Shown: positions 25,715 through 34,595, counted from the first letter of the stretch. The stretch: DNA of 42,234 bases from Clostridium sp. CAG:568 (GCA_000434395.1 FR878797.1:18201-60434); one strand, 5' to 3'. Notes: a model not told the origin generated them from the letters alone. Made by a program: numbers and translations.

Positions 25715-27625
25715 ATGAAATTATCATTAAATAATATAAATAAATCTTTCTCAAGTTTAGAAATCTTAAGGAACTTATCATTCAATTTTGAAATTGGACA
25801 TATATACATAATCAAAGGTAAAAATGGTGCTGGTAAAAGCACTCTTTTAAATATTTTAAGTGGAATTGATTCCAAATACAGTGGAGAATTATCCATCGAT
25901 AATCAAGTTATCACATCAAAAAATATAATCTCTTATTCCGAAACTTATATCAGTTATCTAACACAAGATAGCATTGTATTTGATGATATATCTTGTTTGA
26001 ATAATATCCTTCTTCCTTATAGCAGCAAAAATAAAGAAAAAGCAATTCTTTTATTAAAAGAATTTGAATTAGGAAATTGCATTGATGAGAATGCATCAAA
26101 TTTATCTTATGGTGAAAGACAAAGATTGGCATTTGCGAGAAGCTTATATTCAATAAAGCCTATTATTTTATTGGATGAAATTACATCCAACCTTGATGAT
26201 AAAAGTAGAAATTTAATCATCAAAAAATTGGTTGAACTTTCAAAGAATCATATTGTTATCATGGTTGCCCATGATGAAATTCCTGAACTTACAACTGATA
26301 ATTGTATCTTTGTAAATTTAAAGGACGGACAATTAATAGCAAATGAACATTTATCAGATAGAGAAGAAGCAAATAATGAATCTATTTTATTGAAGAATAA
26401 TCCTTCATTCTTTAATGAATTAATAAGTTCTATAAAACTAAATAAATTATCTTATGCAGTCTATTCAATATTTATCACCTTATTTACTTGCTTATCTTTT
26501 ATTTTCGGCGGCTTTTATAACACTTACGGAGAAAATAATAAAATTAACATAACATTCCAAAATTATATTAATTCAGCTCCTGGATTATATGTAAAGAGAG
26601 ATTCTGATATCGATTTAAATCAAATCGATTCAACTAGCATTTTTTCAGTGATCAACAACAATTCTATATGGATCACAAACAAAACAGATCCAAATTCTAA
26701 AATTGTTGGAGTCCTAGCCATTCAATATGGCAAGAATTTTTCCGACTTTGGGATAAATCTAGTTAAAGGAAATTATCCGAAGAATAAAAATGAAATAATA
26801 GTTTCTAAAAATGCATATGATTCATATGTATCATTTGTTAAAGAAAATGATGATTTGACAAATGATGAAGCTTCCAACCAATTCTTTAATTTGACAGATT
26901 TAGGTTATTCCATTGTCGGTGTATATGAGCCTGAGTTTTATGATAACTATGAATTGCATTATACAGCCACATTAAATACAGCTGCTCTTTCTTATAACTT
27001 TATGCTGAACAACGGTTTCACAATAACAGACAAAAGTACTAGATACGATATGATAATTAGGAATAATTATGATAATAGGCACAAAATTAAAGCAGATCAA
27101 ATAATTGACCCCCTATTATATTGGGATAGCATTTCAAGCTCAAGCACTCCAGATTCTGAATCTAGGATTGAATTAGATGCTAATGGTAAATATCCGTACT
27201 CTATAATCGATAAATACAATAGTTGGTTAATCTTAATGTACGGAACAATAGGGCTTACTGCCATATTTGCAATAATAATGATAATATCCTTTTATAATTC
27301 AAATAAAAGATTATTCATATTGCTTAGAGTCTCTGGAATGTCGAGAAAAAGACAAATAAAGAATAGCTTTATATGTTTCTCCTTATTATCAATAATAGAT
27401 ACAGTATTGGGAATAGGAATAGGAGAAGGATTAGGTCAGCTAATAGCATTGATATTAAAAAAATCATTCAATCCATGCATATCAATTTTCAATGCATACT
27501 ATCTTATCCCAATAATATCTCCAATCATTTGCTTAATATCGATAATTATTTTTTACATTGTTTTAGCATATTTCTTAAGCCCTAAAGATTTATCAAAAAA
27601 ACTAAATGAAATAAAACGTAAATAA
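25715..27625 (+). CDS. Single-chain ABC transporter (ATPase fused to FtsX/MacB-like permease)
   Basis: This 636-residue protein has an ABC ATPase with Walker A GKNGAGKS at 35-42, signature LSYGE at 130-134 and Walker B IILLDE at 150-155. A helix near 253-273 and an extracytoplasmic region come next, then three C-terminal helices. The domain order equals that of the divergent gene at 22574, but the sequences differ clearly. It starts 4 nt after the secreted-protein frame and has no obvious ribosome-binding site of its own, so translation is probably coupled. It is the likely exporter or protection pump for that secreted product, or a partner half-transporter of the 22574 protein. The substrate is unknown. 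Confidence 0.85.
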   Translation: MKLSLNNINKSFSSLEILRNLSFNFEIGHIYIIKGKNGAGKSTLLNILSGIDSKYSGELSIDNQVITSKNIISYSETYISYLTQDSIVFDDISCLNNILLPYSSKNKEKAILLLKEFELGNCIDENASNLSYGERQRLAFARSLYSIKPIILLDEITSNLDDKSRNLIIKKLVELSKNHIVIMVAHDEIPELTTDNCIFVNLKDGQLIANEHLSDREEANNESILLKNNPSFFNELISSIKLNKLSYAVYSIFITLFTCLSFIFGGFYNTYGENNKINITFQNYINSAPGLYVKRDSDIDLNQIDSTSIFSVINNNSIWITNKTDPNSKIVGVLAIQYGKNFSDFGINLVKGNYPKNKNEIIVSKNAYDSYVSFVKENDDLTNDEASNQFFNLTDLGYSIVGVYEPEFYDNYELHYTATLNTAALSYNFMLNNGFTITDKSTRYDMIIRNNYDNRHKIKADQIIDPLLYWDSISSSSTPDSESRIELDANGKYPYSIIDKYNSWLILMYGTIGLTAIFAIIMIISFYNSNKRLFILLRVSGMSRKRQIKNSFICFSLLSIIDTVLGIGIGEGLGQLIALILKKSFNPCISIFNAYYLIPIISPIICLISIIIFYIVLAYFLSPKDLSKKLNEIKRK

Positions 27626-27633
27626 GCTTGTAG

Positions 27634-27662
27634 ATTGAATTTGAAAATTATTTGCAATTTAT
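27634..27662 (+). promoter_or_regulatory. Upstream copy of candidate metalloregulator operator
   Basis: This 29-bp element begins ATTGAATTTGAAAAT and ends TTTGCAATTTAT. It is identical at 24 of 29 positions to the element at 27690-27718. It sits directly upstream of the -35 box. The partly symmetric ATTGAA/TTCAAT-like ends suit a dimeric Fur/Zur-type regulator. Confidence 0.6.
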
Positions 27663-27663
27663 G

Positions 27664-27692
27664 TTGACAACATTTTTAGCACGCTGTATATT
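27664..27692 (+). promoter_or_regulatory. Promoter of the metal-uptake operon
   Basis: Consensus -35 TTGACA (27664-27669), 17-nt spacer, -10 TATATT (27687-27692). It is the strongest promoter I see in the window, sandwiched between two operator copies, as expected for a gene kept off by a repressor. Confidence 0.85.
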
Positions 27693-27718
27693 GAATATGA
27701 AAATGAATTTCAATTTAA
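27690..27718 (+). promoter_or_regulatory. Downstream copy of candidate metalloregulator operator
   Basis: The second 29-bp copy begins ATTGAATATGAAAATG and ends TTTCAATTTAA. It contains TGAAA-ATGAA-TTTCA dyad symmetry. It overlaps the -10 box and the transcription start. Confidence 0.65.
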
Positions 27719-27737
27719 TATTAGAGGTGTTTAAAAT

Positions 27738-28658
27738 ATGAATAAAATAAAAATATATAGTTTTATAATGCTAAATATAATTAGTTCTTCATTATTATTT
27801 TCTTGTAACATGGAGCCATTCAATGGAATATCTACTACATTTGGGCCTATGTATGACTTCACAAAAAGAATAGTCAAAGATAAATTAGATGTAATAACTA
27901 TAGTCGGTGAGAATGAGCCACACGGATTTGAGCCAAACGATCCTCAAATAGCCGCTAAAACTGAAAGAGCAAAGTTATTAGTAGCATATGGTCAAGGAAT
28001 TGATGACTATGCAAAAAATATGACATCTAAGGATAAATATTTTTGCGCCACGACAAACGTTGAATTCTTTAATGCAAAAGATTCCGATGGAGTCGAGACA
28101 AAGGTTAAAGACCCACACGCATGGTTATCGATTAAGGATTCTAAAACAATGTTGAAATCTATTGCAGACAAAATTGTTGAAATAGATCCAGACAACAAAA
28201 GCTACTATGAAGAAAACTTAAAAGAAGCTTTAGATGAATTTAACGCTCTAGATGATGAATATACAAATGCTCTAGCCAATGATAAAATCACCACTAACAT
28301 CTTTGTAACTTCCCATGAAGCTTTCGCTTATCTAGCTAGAGATTATGGCCTAATCCAATACGGGATTGCCGACATAGCCGACAACGAACCTAATTCATCT
28401 CAAATATCAAAAATTGTCGATTATATAATGACAAATGATATTCATTATATTTGTCTAGAAGAATTAGATGAGCCTGGTCATGTAACTACAGTAATTAATG
28501 AAATCCATAAAATTAATTCGACATACAAAATAGATACTGTTCAATTAAATGCATTTGAAGGTGTATCTATAAATAATTGGTCTTCTACTGACAATTATAT
28601 TTCGATAATGAAAAACAATCTGGATCAATTGAAAAAAGCTTTAGGTTACAAGCTTTAA
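27738..28658 (+). CDS. znuA: Zinc/manganese ABC transporter substrate-binding lipoprotein
   Basis: This 306-residue lipoprotein (lipobox LLFSC, Cys23) belongs to the cluster A-I metal-binding family (TroA/ZnuA/AdcA). The three His ligands are visible in PHGFEP (His62), DPHAW (His127) and SHEAF (His193), with an acidic ligand expected late in the chain. The long His-rich loop of some ZnuA proteins is absent, so zinc and manganese both remain possible. AGAGGTG gives the start. The gene is first of two under the doubled operator, and the permease follows after 13 nt. It catches the metal outside the cell and hands it to the permease. Confidence 0.92.
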   Translation: MNKIKIYSFIMLNIISSSLLFSCNMEPFNGISTTFGPMYDFTKRIVKDKLDVITIVGENEPHGFEPNDPQIAAKTERAKLLVAYGQGIDDYAKNMTSKDKYFCATTNVEFFNAKDSDGVETKVKDPHAWLSIKDSKTMLKSIADKIVEIDPDNKSYYEENLKEALDEFNALDDEYTNALANDKITTNIFVTSHEAFAYLARDYGLIQYGIADIADNEPNSSQISKIVDYIMTNDIHYICLEELDEPGHVTTVINEIHKINSTYKIDTVQLNAFEGVSINNWSSTDNYISIMKNNLDQLKKALGYKL

Positions 28659-28671
28659 AGAGGAAATACAT

Positions 28672-29505
28672 ATGTTTGCTTATTCATTCATGCAAAGAGC
28701 TTTAATAGCTATAATTCTTCTCGGAATAATACTTCCTATCATCGGATTGAATATGACCACAAAAAGACTATCTATGATAGGCGACACTTTATCCCACACT
28801 TCCTTATGTGGTATAGCTCTAGGATTAGCTGCAGGTACAATGCCTACTGTTTGGGCGATAGGAGTAAGTATAGTCGCAGGAATCATAATAGAAATAGTTA
28901 GAAACCATTTCAAAAAATATTCCGAATTGACATTATCTATAGTGATGTCCACTGCTGTTGGAGTTGCAGGAATTCTAACTTCAAAATGGGCTAGTGGAAA
29001 TAAAATAGAATCATATTTGTTTGGATCATTAATAACAGTCCAGTGGGATTCTATATGGATAATAATAGGTGTATCAATAATAACAATATTATTCAATTTG
29101 ATCTTCTATAGAACTATTATGTATACATCATATAGCGAAAGCGAAGCTAGAATTTCTGGTGTGCCAGTAAAAACTATGAATTTAATTAACACGATTCTCG
29201 TAGCGTGTGTAGTCGCTGTTGCATCTTCGATAATAGGATCTTTACTCGTATCAAGTCTATTAGTAATTCCTGTTGCGAGTTCTTTGCAACTATGCAAAAG
29301 CTATAAATTTACTATGTTGAGTTCAATAATAATATCTTTGATATGCGGTGTTAGTGGATTATGTATTTCATATCCTTTAAGTATCAACACTGGTGGAACT
29401 ATTGTATTGATGGCTACCGCCATACTCATACTATCAATAATTTATAAGTTTATATTAAAAAACCTCTTTAAAAGCAGAGCTTTAGAGAGGAGTAAGTCAG
29501 CTTAA
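28672..29505 (+). CDS. znuB: Metal ABC transporter permease (ZnuB/MntB type)
   Basis: This 277-residue integral membrane protein has about eight hydrophobic helices. Its N-terminus is typical of the ABC-3 family (MQRALIAIILLGIILPIIGL, then RLSMIGDTLSH). It forms the pore for zinc or manganese delivered by the upstream lipoprotein. AGAGGAAAT precedes the ATG, 13 nt after the lipoprotein stop. Unusually no matching ATPase gene (znuC) lies in the operon or anywhere in the window, so the motor subunit must be encoded elsewhere. The end converges on the ppx gene. Confidence 0.92.
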   Translation: MFAYSFMQRALIAIILLGIILPIIGLNMTTKRLSMIGDTLSHTSLCGIALGLAAGTMPTVWAIGVSIVAGIIIEIVRNHFKKYSELTLSIVMSTAVGVAGILTSKWASGNKIESYLFGSLITVQWDSIWIIIGVSIITILFNLIFYRTIMYTSYSESEARISGVPVKTMNLINTILVACVVAVASSIIGSLLVSSLLVIPVASSLQLCKSYKFTMLSSIIISLICGVSGLCISYPLSINTGGTIVLMATAILILSIIYKFILKNLFKSRALERSKSA

Positions 29506-29535
29506 CAATTTATATTTATTATATAGATTTGTTAA
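29502..29535. terminator. Possible shared hairpin between convergent genes
   Basis: TTAACAA and TTGTTAA pair, with A/T-rich imperfect pairing inside, and the hairpin spans both stop codons. It has no T-run, so it would be a weak bidirectional terminator at best. Confidence 0.3.
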
Positions 29536-30434
29536 ATTACATTCCTTGAGTTTTCAATCAATTCGTCAACGATTCCATCCCCCAATCCAATCAAAGGAAC
29601 TATGAAATATTTTGCTCCCATAATTTTGGCTGCGGTCAAATAAATTTTTCCTGCCGGGACAATGACATCTGCACGATCGGGTTTTAGCTTATATTTTTGT
29701 CTTCTTTCATCAACAGTCATGCCGGAGAGCTCGTTATATAAAGCCTTCAATTCATCAGTATGAAGAATGTTGACACCTTTCTTAGTCTCGTGTTCAGACA
29801 TCTTCCAATAGCGGTTGATATTTCCACCGGTTCCGATAATGTTTAACTCACCATATTTATCATGATATTCATTGAGCAAATCCTTAAGCTTGCCCCATGT
29901 TTCAAATTTATCTTTCTTAGCTAATATTCTCAAAGTTCCTATAGCAAAGGATGTCGATTCGACAGGCTCTCCGTTCTTGATCAAAGAAATCTCAGTGGAT
30001 CCTCCACCGACATCGACAGACAAATAAACACCTTCATCACAGTGGATATCGGATATTATAGAAGTGATTGTCTGAGCTTCTTTTTCTCCAGATACTATCT
30101 GCATATCAATTCCGGTTTCCTTACGAATTCTCCAAATGATATCTGATCCATTCTTGGCTTCACGCATAGCTGAAGTTGCATAAGCTCTATAGTCTATAAC
30201 ACCATATATATTCATCAAAGATCTAAAAGCTCTCATAGTATCTACCAATTGCTCTTCTTTCCTAAAACTGATAGATCCAGTAGAGAAGACATCGGCACCA
30301 AGTCTTAAAGGAATTCTTATCTCTTGAATTCTAGCAGATACTATCTGGCCTTTCTGATTCTGATAAACATCTTTTATAACAAGTCTACCCGCATTTGTTC
30401 CGACATCAATGCCAGCGTAATATCCATTTTTCAT
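29532..30434 (-). CDS. ppx: Exopolyphosphatase / pppGpp phosphohydrolase family protein
   Basis: This is a Ppx/GppA-family phosphatase of the ASKHA fold. The N-terminal phosphate loop reads AGIDVGTNAGRLVI, the second DVGGGSTEIS, and a late GTGGNINRYW completes the ATPase-like core. I start it at the ATG at 30434 (300 residues) because GGAAGG lies 10 nt upstream; an ATG at 30455 adds seven residues but has no ribosome-binding site. At about 300 residues it is a short member without the C-terminal HD domain of longer forms. It would hydrolyse polyphosphate, or pppGpp, in the cytoplasm. The polyphosphate kinase gene lies just upstream in the same direction, behind a terminator. Confidence 0.9.
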   Translation of the reverse strand: MKNGYYAGIDVGTNAGRLVIKDVYQNQKGQIVSARIQEIRIPLRLGADVFSTGSISFRKEEQLVDTMRAFRSLMNIYGVIDYRAYATSAMREAKNGSDIIWRIRKETGIDMQIVSGEKEAQTITSIISDIHCDEGVYLSVDVGGGSTEISLIKNGEPVESTSFAIGTLRILAKKDKFETWGKLKDLLNEYHDKYGELNIIGTGGNINRYWKMSEHETKKGVNILHTDELKALYNELSGMTVDERRQKYKLKPDRADVIVPAGKIYLTAAKIMGAKYFIVPLIGLGDGIVDELIENSRNVI

Positions 30435-30542
30435 GAGCCTAAAACCTTCCTTCATTATAGTAATTAGATTACAACAAAATCATCTATTTTTTTATACTTT
30501 TTTCAAGTAATTAGACATGAAAAGGAGATTATAAGAAATAAA

Positions 30543-30560
30543 CCACATTTAAATATGTGG
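30543..30560. other. Hairpin in the ppk-ppx intergenic region
   Basis: CCACAT-TTAAAT-ATGTGG is a perfect 6-bp stem. On the minus strand TTTATTTCTTAT follows, so it could be a second terminator after ppk or a site near the ppx promoter (a TATAAT lies at 30528-30533 on the minus strand). Confidence 0.35.
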
Positions 30561-30645
30561 ATTTATAAATTGTTTTTGCTTCGAAATATGAGATATTTTC
30601 AAAGCATTTCAAATCAATATAGAATACTAAATATCTATATCAATC

Positions 30646-30674
30646 AAAAATAGGGATTTCTTATCCCTATTTTT
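30646..30674. terminator. Terminator of ppk
   Basis: AAAAATAGGGAT pairs perfectly with ATCCCTATTTTT around a 5-nt loop, 15 nt past the ppk stop. It has T-runs in both directions. Confidence 0.85.
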
Positions 30675-30688
30675 AATTCTAGCAATCC

Positions 30689-32764
30689 TTACTTGTTCTT
30701 ATAATGCTTATAAAGGATTTCTTGACTACGAATCTTTCCGGCCCCGTCAGTATATCTTATATTCTGACCTTTACCATCTACAACAAACGATTTCATATTA
30801 TCGTTGAATCCACTATCAAATATAAATTGCAATTCTTTTTGGCAGTCTTTATCTAAAACTGGAGTTACAACTTCAATACGATTATATAAATTACGAGGCA
30901 TCCAATCAGCCGAACCCATAAAGTAAAGAGGTTTACCACCATTTTGGAAAATAAATATTCTAGAGTGTTCCAAATATCTATCTATGATTGCATGAATATG
31001 TATATTCTCTGACAATCCTGGAATTCCAGTTATCATAGAACAGTTGCCACGTATTAATAAATCTATCTTTACTCCTGCTCTACTAGCTTCATATAATTTT
31101 TCGACCATAGCTTTATCAGTGATATGGTTGATCTTGATTTGAATTCCAGAAGGCTTGCCTGCCAAGTGATTCTTTATTTCATTGTCTATCAAATCACTAA
31201 ATTTCTTCTGCATTTTGTTAGGCGAAACTAATAATCTTTGGAATGTAGGCTGTTTATAAGGCTTAGCAATCATTTCAAATATCGAATTAATATCATTTAC
31301 AATCTTCTTATCAGCAGTGAATAAGAGGCAATCAGTATATGTTCTGGCATTTCCTTCATGGAAGTTACCTGTCGATATGACTGCGATATCAGGCCCATCC
31401 TTGACTTTCACTGAAACAATCTTTCCATGGACCTTAAAGCCTTCAACACCAGTCAAAACTTCACATCCTGCATCTCTCAAAGTTTGTGAGATTGAAATAT
31501 TTGACGATTCATCAAATCTAGCCATAAGCTCAACCATACAAGTGACTTTCTTGCCGTTTCTAGCAGCTTGAGTCAAAGCTCTGACGACCTCAGAATTCTT
31601 GGCTGCTCTATAAATAGAAGTTTTAATAGATACTACTCTAGGAGAAACTGCACAAACTTGTAAGAATCTAATAAAGGCATCGAAAGATTCATAAGGAACA
31701 TGAACCAATAAGTCTTTTGCTCTAATAGAATCTATCATATTCTTTCCTTGAGCAACTAAATCTATTTCATGCGTTGGCCAAGGTTCGTTCTTTAGTGAGG
31801 CATCGCCAAAGAATGGGAATTTCATCAAATCTTTATTATTGTGATAACGTCCTCCAACTGAAATCATATCTGAGTCATCAATATCCAAAGATCTAATCAA
31901 TTTATTCTTCAAATCATCTGGAATTCCCGCTCCAAATATTGCACGAATAGGGATTCCCTTGACACGGGTCTTTACAGCTTGAGCAATGGATTGAAGAACA
32001 CCTTCCTCTGGATCAGACTCAACTTCCATCTCAGCATCCTTAGAGAACTTAAATGCATACGCATCGAATGTATCATATCCCAAACCTTCAAATATATAAG
32101 AAAGATGGTATCTTACAATATCGTCTAGATAAATTACATAATGATTATTTCCTATATCCGGAAGTTTAATAAATCTACCAGTAATTCCAACCGGGAGAGG
32201 AATCAATGCGTACCCTAACTTCTTGGCACCTTTCTTAGACATCTTAACAGCTAAGTAAATATGAGCGTCATTAACATCAGAAAGATTTGCTTTTTGAGAG
32301 ATGATTATTGGATTTATATATCCAGCAACATTTTTAACATAATAATCATGAACGAAGTTTTGCTGAGATTTGTTCAAATGCTTCTCATCTATAAGATGAA
32401 TTCCCTTCTTCTCCAATTCATCAAATATATGTGATTTAATAACATCGTATTCTTTTGAATACAAAGCAGTAAGACTAGTGATCTTCTTCAACGTATTCAA
32501 AGCTTCTTCTCTTTCATCTTTAAATTCTTTTCCTTTAGTTTCAGCTATTCTCTTAGCTGAAGCTACTCTAACTTTATAGAACTCATCCAAATTATTTGAA
32601 TAAATTCCAAGAAAACTCAATCTTTCATATAAAGGAACATCTTCATTAGCTGCTTCTTTAAGTACTCTATTGTTGAAGTACATCCAAGATACATCTCTAA
32701 CAACATAGTTGGAATCATTCAATTCGATGACATCATCAATCTTTTTACTCTTGTTACTAGCCAT
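30689..32764 (-). CDS. ppk: Polyphosphate kinase 1
   Basis: This is a 691-residue PPK1, starting at the ATG at 32764, which has GGGAGAG just upstream; an ATG at 32788 would add eight residues. PPK1 transfers the gamma phosphate of ATP to long-chain polyphosphate through a phospho-histidine. Visible motifs are the N-terminal helical domain (RLSFLGIYSNNLDEFYKVRV), the catalytic FKVHGKI near residue 445, STGNFHEGNARTYTD, and the second conserved His in EHSRIF near 600. Near the end GSADWMPRNLYNR is also typical. All domains are full length. It pairs with the downstream ppx for synthesis and breakdown of polyphosphate, but a terminator lies between, so the two may be regulated separately. Confidence 0.96.
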   Translation of the reverse strand: MASNKSKKIDDVIELNDSNYVVRDVSWMYFNNRVLKEAANEDVPLYERLSFLGIYSNNLDEFYKVRVASAKRIAETKGKEFKDEREEALNTLKKITSLTALYSKEYDVIKSHIFDELEKKGIHLIDEKHLNKSQQNFVHDYYVKNVAGYINPIIISQKANLSDVNDAHIYLAVKMSKKGAKKLGYALIPLPVGITGRFIKLPDIGNNHYVIYLDDIVRYHLSYIFEGLGYDTFDAYAFKFSKDAEMEVESDPEEGVLQSIAQAVKTRVKGIPIRAIFGAGIPDDLKNKLIRSLDIDDSDMISVGGRYHNNKDLMKFPFFGDASLKNEPWPTHEIDLVAQGKNMIDSIRAKDLLVHVPYESFDAFIRFLQVCAVSPRVVSIKTSIYRAAKNSEVVRALTQAARNGKKVTCMVELMARFDESSNISISQTLRDAGCEVLTGVEGFKVHGKIVSVKVKDGPDIAVISTGNFHEGNARTYTDCLLFTADKKIVNDINSIFEMIAKPYKQPTFQRLLVSPNKMQKKFSDLIDNEIKNHLAGKPSGIQIKINHITDKAMVEKLYEASRAGVKIDLLIRGNCSMITGIPGLSENIHIHAIIDRYLEHSRIFIFQNGGKPLYFMGSADWMPRNLYNRIEVVTPVLDKDCQKELQFIFDSGFNDNMKSFVVDGKGQNIRYTDGAGKIRSQEILYKHYKNK

Positions 32765-32934
32765 AATACTCTCTCCCAAAACAATCATTACTCATGTATA
32801 TATTTTATTGTTTTTCAAAGATTAAAGATATAAGAAGATTGTAAATACTTATATTTTGGGTTTTATTTAATACAAATAATAAATACTTCTTTCAATTCAA
32901 AACTAACAAATTATATATCTATTACATTTCAATT

Positions 32935-33465
32935 CTATTTGATGCTACTGTATTTCATCCAAGTCATTAGTGTTCTTCCGTCCTTTATAGTTCCATCCAT
33001 ACATTTAATTTCAAATTCTTTAATTGGCATTCTAATGATATTAAGAAATTCATCTGGATCCCTTTTAATATTTCCTAAATATAATCCAGTTGCTAAGAAA
33101 GGATATACGATTTCATTAGAATAAGCTGGTGCTGGATAAAATTCACCTAGACTAACCCATGATTCAGCTTTATAACCGGTCTCTTCTTCCAATTCTCTTT
33201 TAGCTGTATCTAACAAATCTTCAGCACCATCTCTTTTGCCTGCAGGTAAACCTACTATTCCTCTTTTAAAAGTATTCCTATATTGTTCCTCGACTATAAC
33301 ATTATTCTCATCATCTATAGCTAAAATGACTACTCCATTCTTTCTATCTACTATTTCTCTTATAGCTTCTTTATTGTTAGGCATCTTTACCTTTAAGACA
33401 TCTACATTAATCTTCTTTCCTTCATATATTCTATTTACATCTATTATTTTTTCTTTTAAATCCAT
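32935..33465 (-). CDS. NUDIX hydrolase, ADP-ribose pyrophosphatase type
   Basis: This 176-residue enzyme has a complete Nudix box: G(x5)E, seven residues, then RELEEETGY at about residues 88-96. The LPAGK just before it and the N-terminal beta domain match ADP-ribose pyrophosphatases (NudF/YqkG), which split ADP-ribose into AMP and ribose 5-phosphate with Mg2+. AGGAGAA precedes the ATG. It is divergent from a macrodomain gene, which would bind or process ADP-ribose, so the pair fits ADP-ribose turnover. Other nucleotide-sugar substrates are possible. Confidence 0.9.
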   Translation of the reverse strand: MDLKEKIIDVNRIYEGKKINVDVLKVKMPNNKEAIREIVDRKNGVVILAIDDENNVIVEEQYRNTFKRGIVGLPAGKRDGAEDLLDTAKRELEEETGYKAESWVSLGEFYPAPAYSNEIVYPFLATGLYLGNIKRDPDEFLNIIRMPIKEFEIKCMDGTIKDGRTLMTWMKYSSIK

Positions 33466-33484
33466 AATATTCTCCTATGCTCTA

Positions 33485-33490
33485 ATTATA
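33485..33490 (-). promoter_or_regulatory. -10 box of the NUDIX gene
   Basis: A consensus TATAAT on the minus strand, 20 nt upstream of the start. The -35 region is poor. Confidence 0.4.
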
Positions 33491-33559
33491 AGAAATAGAC
33501 TAAAGAATAAATATCATTTTTTATTATCTATCTTTAAGCTTTATTAATTATAGATGCTA

Positions 33560-33587
33560 TTAATAAAACAAACTCATTTGTTATAAA
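33560..33587 (+). promoter_or_regulatory. Possible promoter of the macrodomain gene
   Basis: TTAATA (33560-33565), 16 nt, TATAAA (33582-33587). The ribosome-binding site AGAAGGAAA follows. The elements are moderate. Confidence 0.4.
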
Positions 33588-33611
33588 ATAAATTAAAAGA
33601 AGGAAACGGCT

Positions 33612-34589
33612 ATGGAATTTCATTTAATAAACGCTGATATAACAACATTAAATGTAGATGCTATCGTAAATGCAGCAAATAATGATTTGCTTCCTGGTGG
33701 AGGAGTTTGTGGGGTTATATATTCTAAAGCTGGATATGATGAATTATATAAGTCTTGCTTAGAAATAGGACATTGTAATACTGGAGAATCAGTAATAACT
33801 CCTGGATTCAATCTACCTTCTAAATACATAATACATACAGTAGGACCTGTCTATAGAGATGGAAATCATAATGAATCTAAATTACTGGAATCATGTTATT
33901 TAAATTCACTAGATTTAGCAAAACAAAATAATATTCATTCCATAGCTTTTCCTCTAATATCCTCGGGAATCTATGGGTATCCTAAAAAAGAGGCATATGA
34001 AATTGCTTATAAAGCTATTTCAAATTATTTAACAAAAGAGGATTACGATTTAAAAGTGTATCTATGTATTCTAGATAATAGTTTCTTAATATCTATAGAA
34101 GAAAGAAATAAATTAAAAGAATACATCTCTAGCAATCTAATTGGAGTTGGTCATCGTGGTAGATGTTTCTTCTCAATTAAAGAAAGAAATCTAGCACCTC
34201 GTTTAGCAGCATTTCCAACTAACGAATCTTTCAAAAAAGAAATACAAGATAATTTAGAGAAATCTTTCTCAGATTATTTATTGAAACTTATAGATGAGAT
34301 AAATCTAAAAGATTCCGATGTCTATAAGAAAGCTGGAATAGATAGAAAGTTATTTTCTAAAATAAGACGAACAGATTATCAGCCTAGCAAAGACACAGCA
34401 TTAAAGCTGTGTATAGCTTTAAATCTAAACATAGATGATACTAAAGACTTATTGGGTAAGGCTGGATATGCATTGAGTCAAAGTATAGAAAGGGATTTAA
34501 TTATTCAATACTGTATCACTAATAAAATATTTGATTTGATGAAAATTAATAACTATTTATTCTCTTTTAATCAAAAAACTTTAGATTGA
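33612..34589 (+). CDS. Macrodomain protein fused to a C-terminal HTH-like domain
   Basis: This is a 325-residue, two-domain cytoplasmic protein. Residues 1-175 are a macrodomain: IVNAANNDLLPGGGVCGVIY contains the ADP-ribose-binding loop, and FPLISSGIYGYP the second. Macrodomains of this type remove or bind ADP-ribose or O-acetyl-ADP-ribose. After a linker, residues 215-300 form helices resembling a Cro/XRE helix-turn-helix (DVYKKAGIDRKLFSKIRR, then TALKLCIALNLNIDD). This suggests DNA binding or, more likely, a protein-interaction helical module. The divergent NUDIX gene fits an ADP-ribose theme. It has its own ribosome-binding site and terminator. Confidence 0.88.
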   Translation: MEFHLINADITTLNVDAIVNAANNDLLPGGGVCGVIYSKAGYDELYKSCLEIGHCNTGESVITPGFNLPSKYIIHTVGPVYRDGNHNESKLLESCYLNSLDLAKQNNIHSIAFPLISSGIYGYPKKEAYEIAYKAISNYLTKEDYDLKVYLCILDNSFLISIEERNKLKEYISSNLIGVGHRGRCFFSIKERNLAPRLAAFPTNESFKKEIQDNLEKSFSDYLLKLIDEINLKDSDVYKKAGIDRKLFSKIRRTDYQPSKDTALKLCIALNLNIDDTKDLLGKAGYALSQSIERDLIIQYCITNKIFDLMKINNYLFSFNQKTLD

Positions 34590-34595
34590 TTATTT

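Noticed and set aside
28680..29297. Long antisense frames opposite the metal permease gene
   Set aside because: They mirror a well-supported membrane protein and have no ribosome-binding site or recognisable domain.
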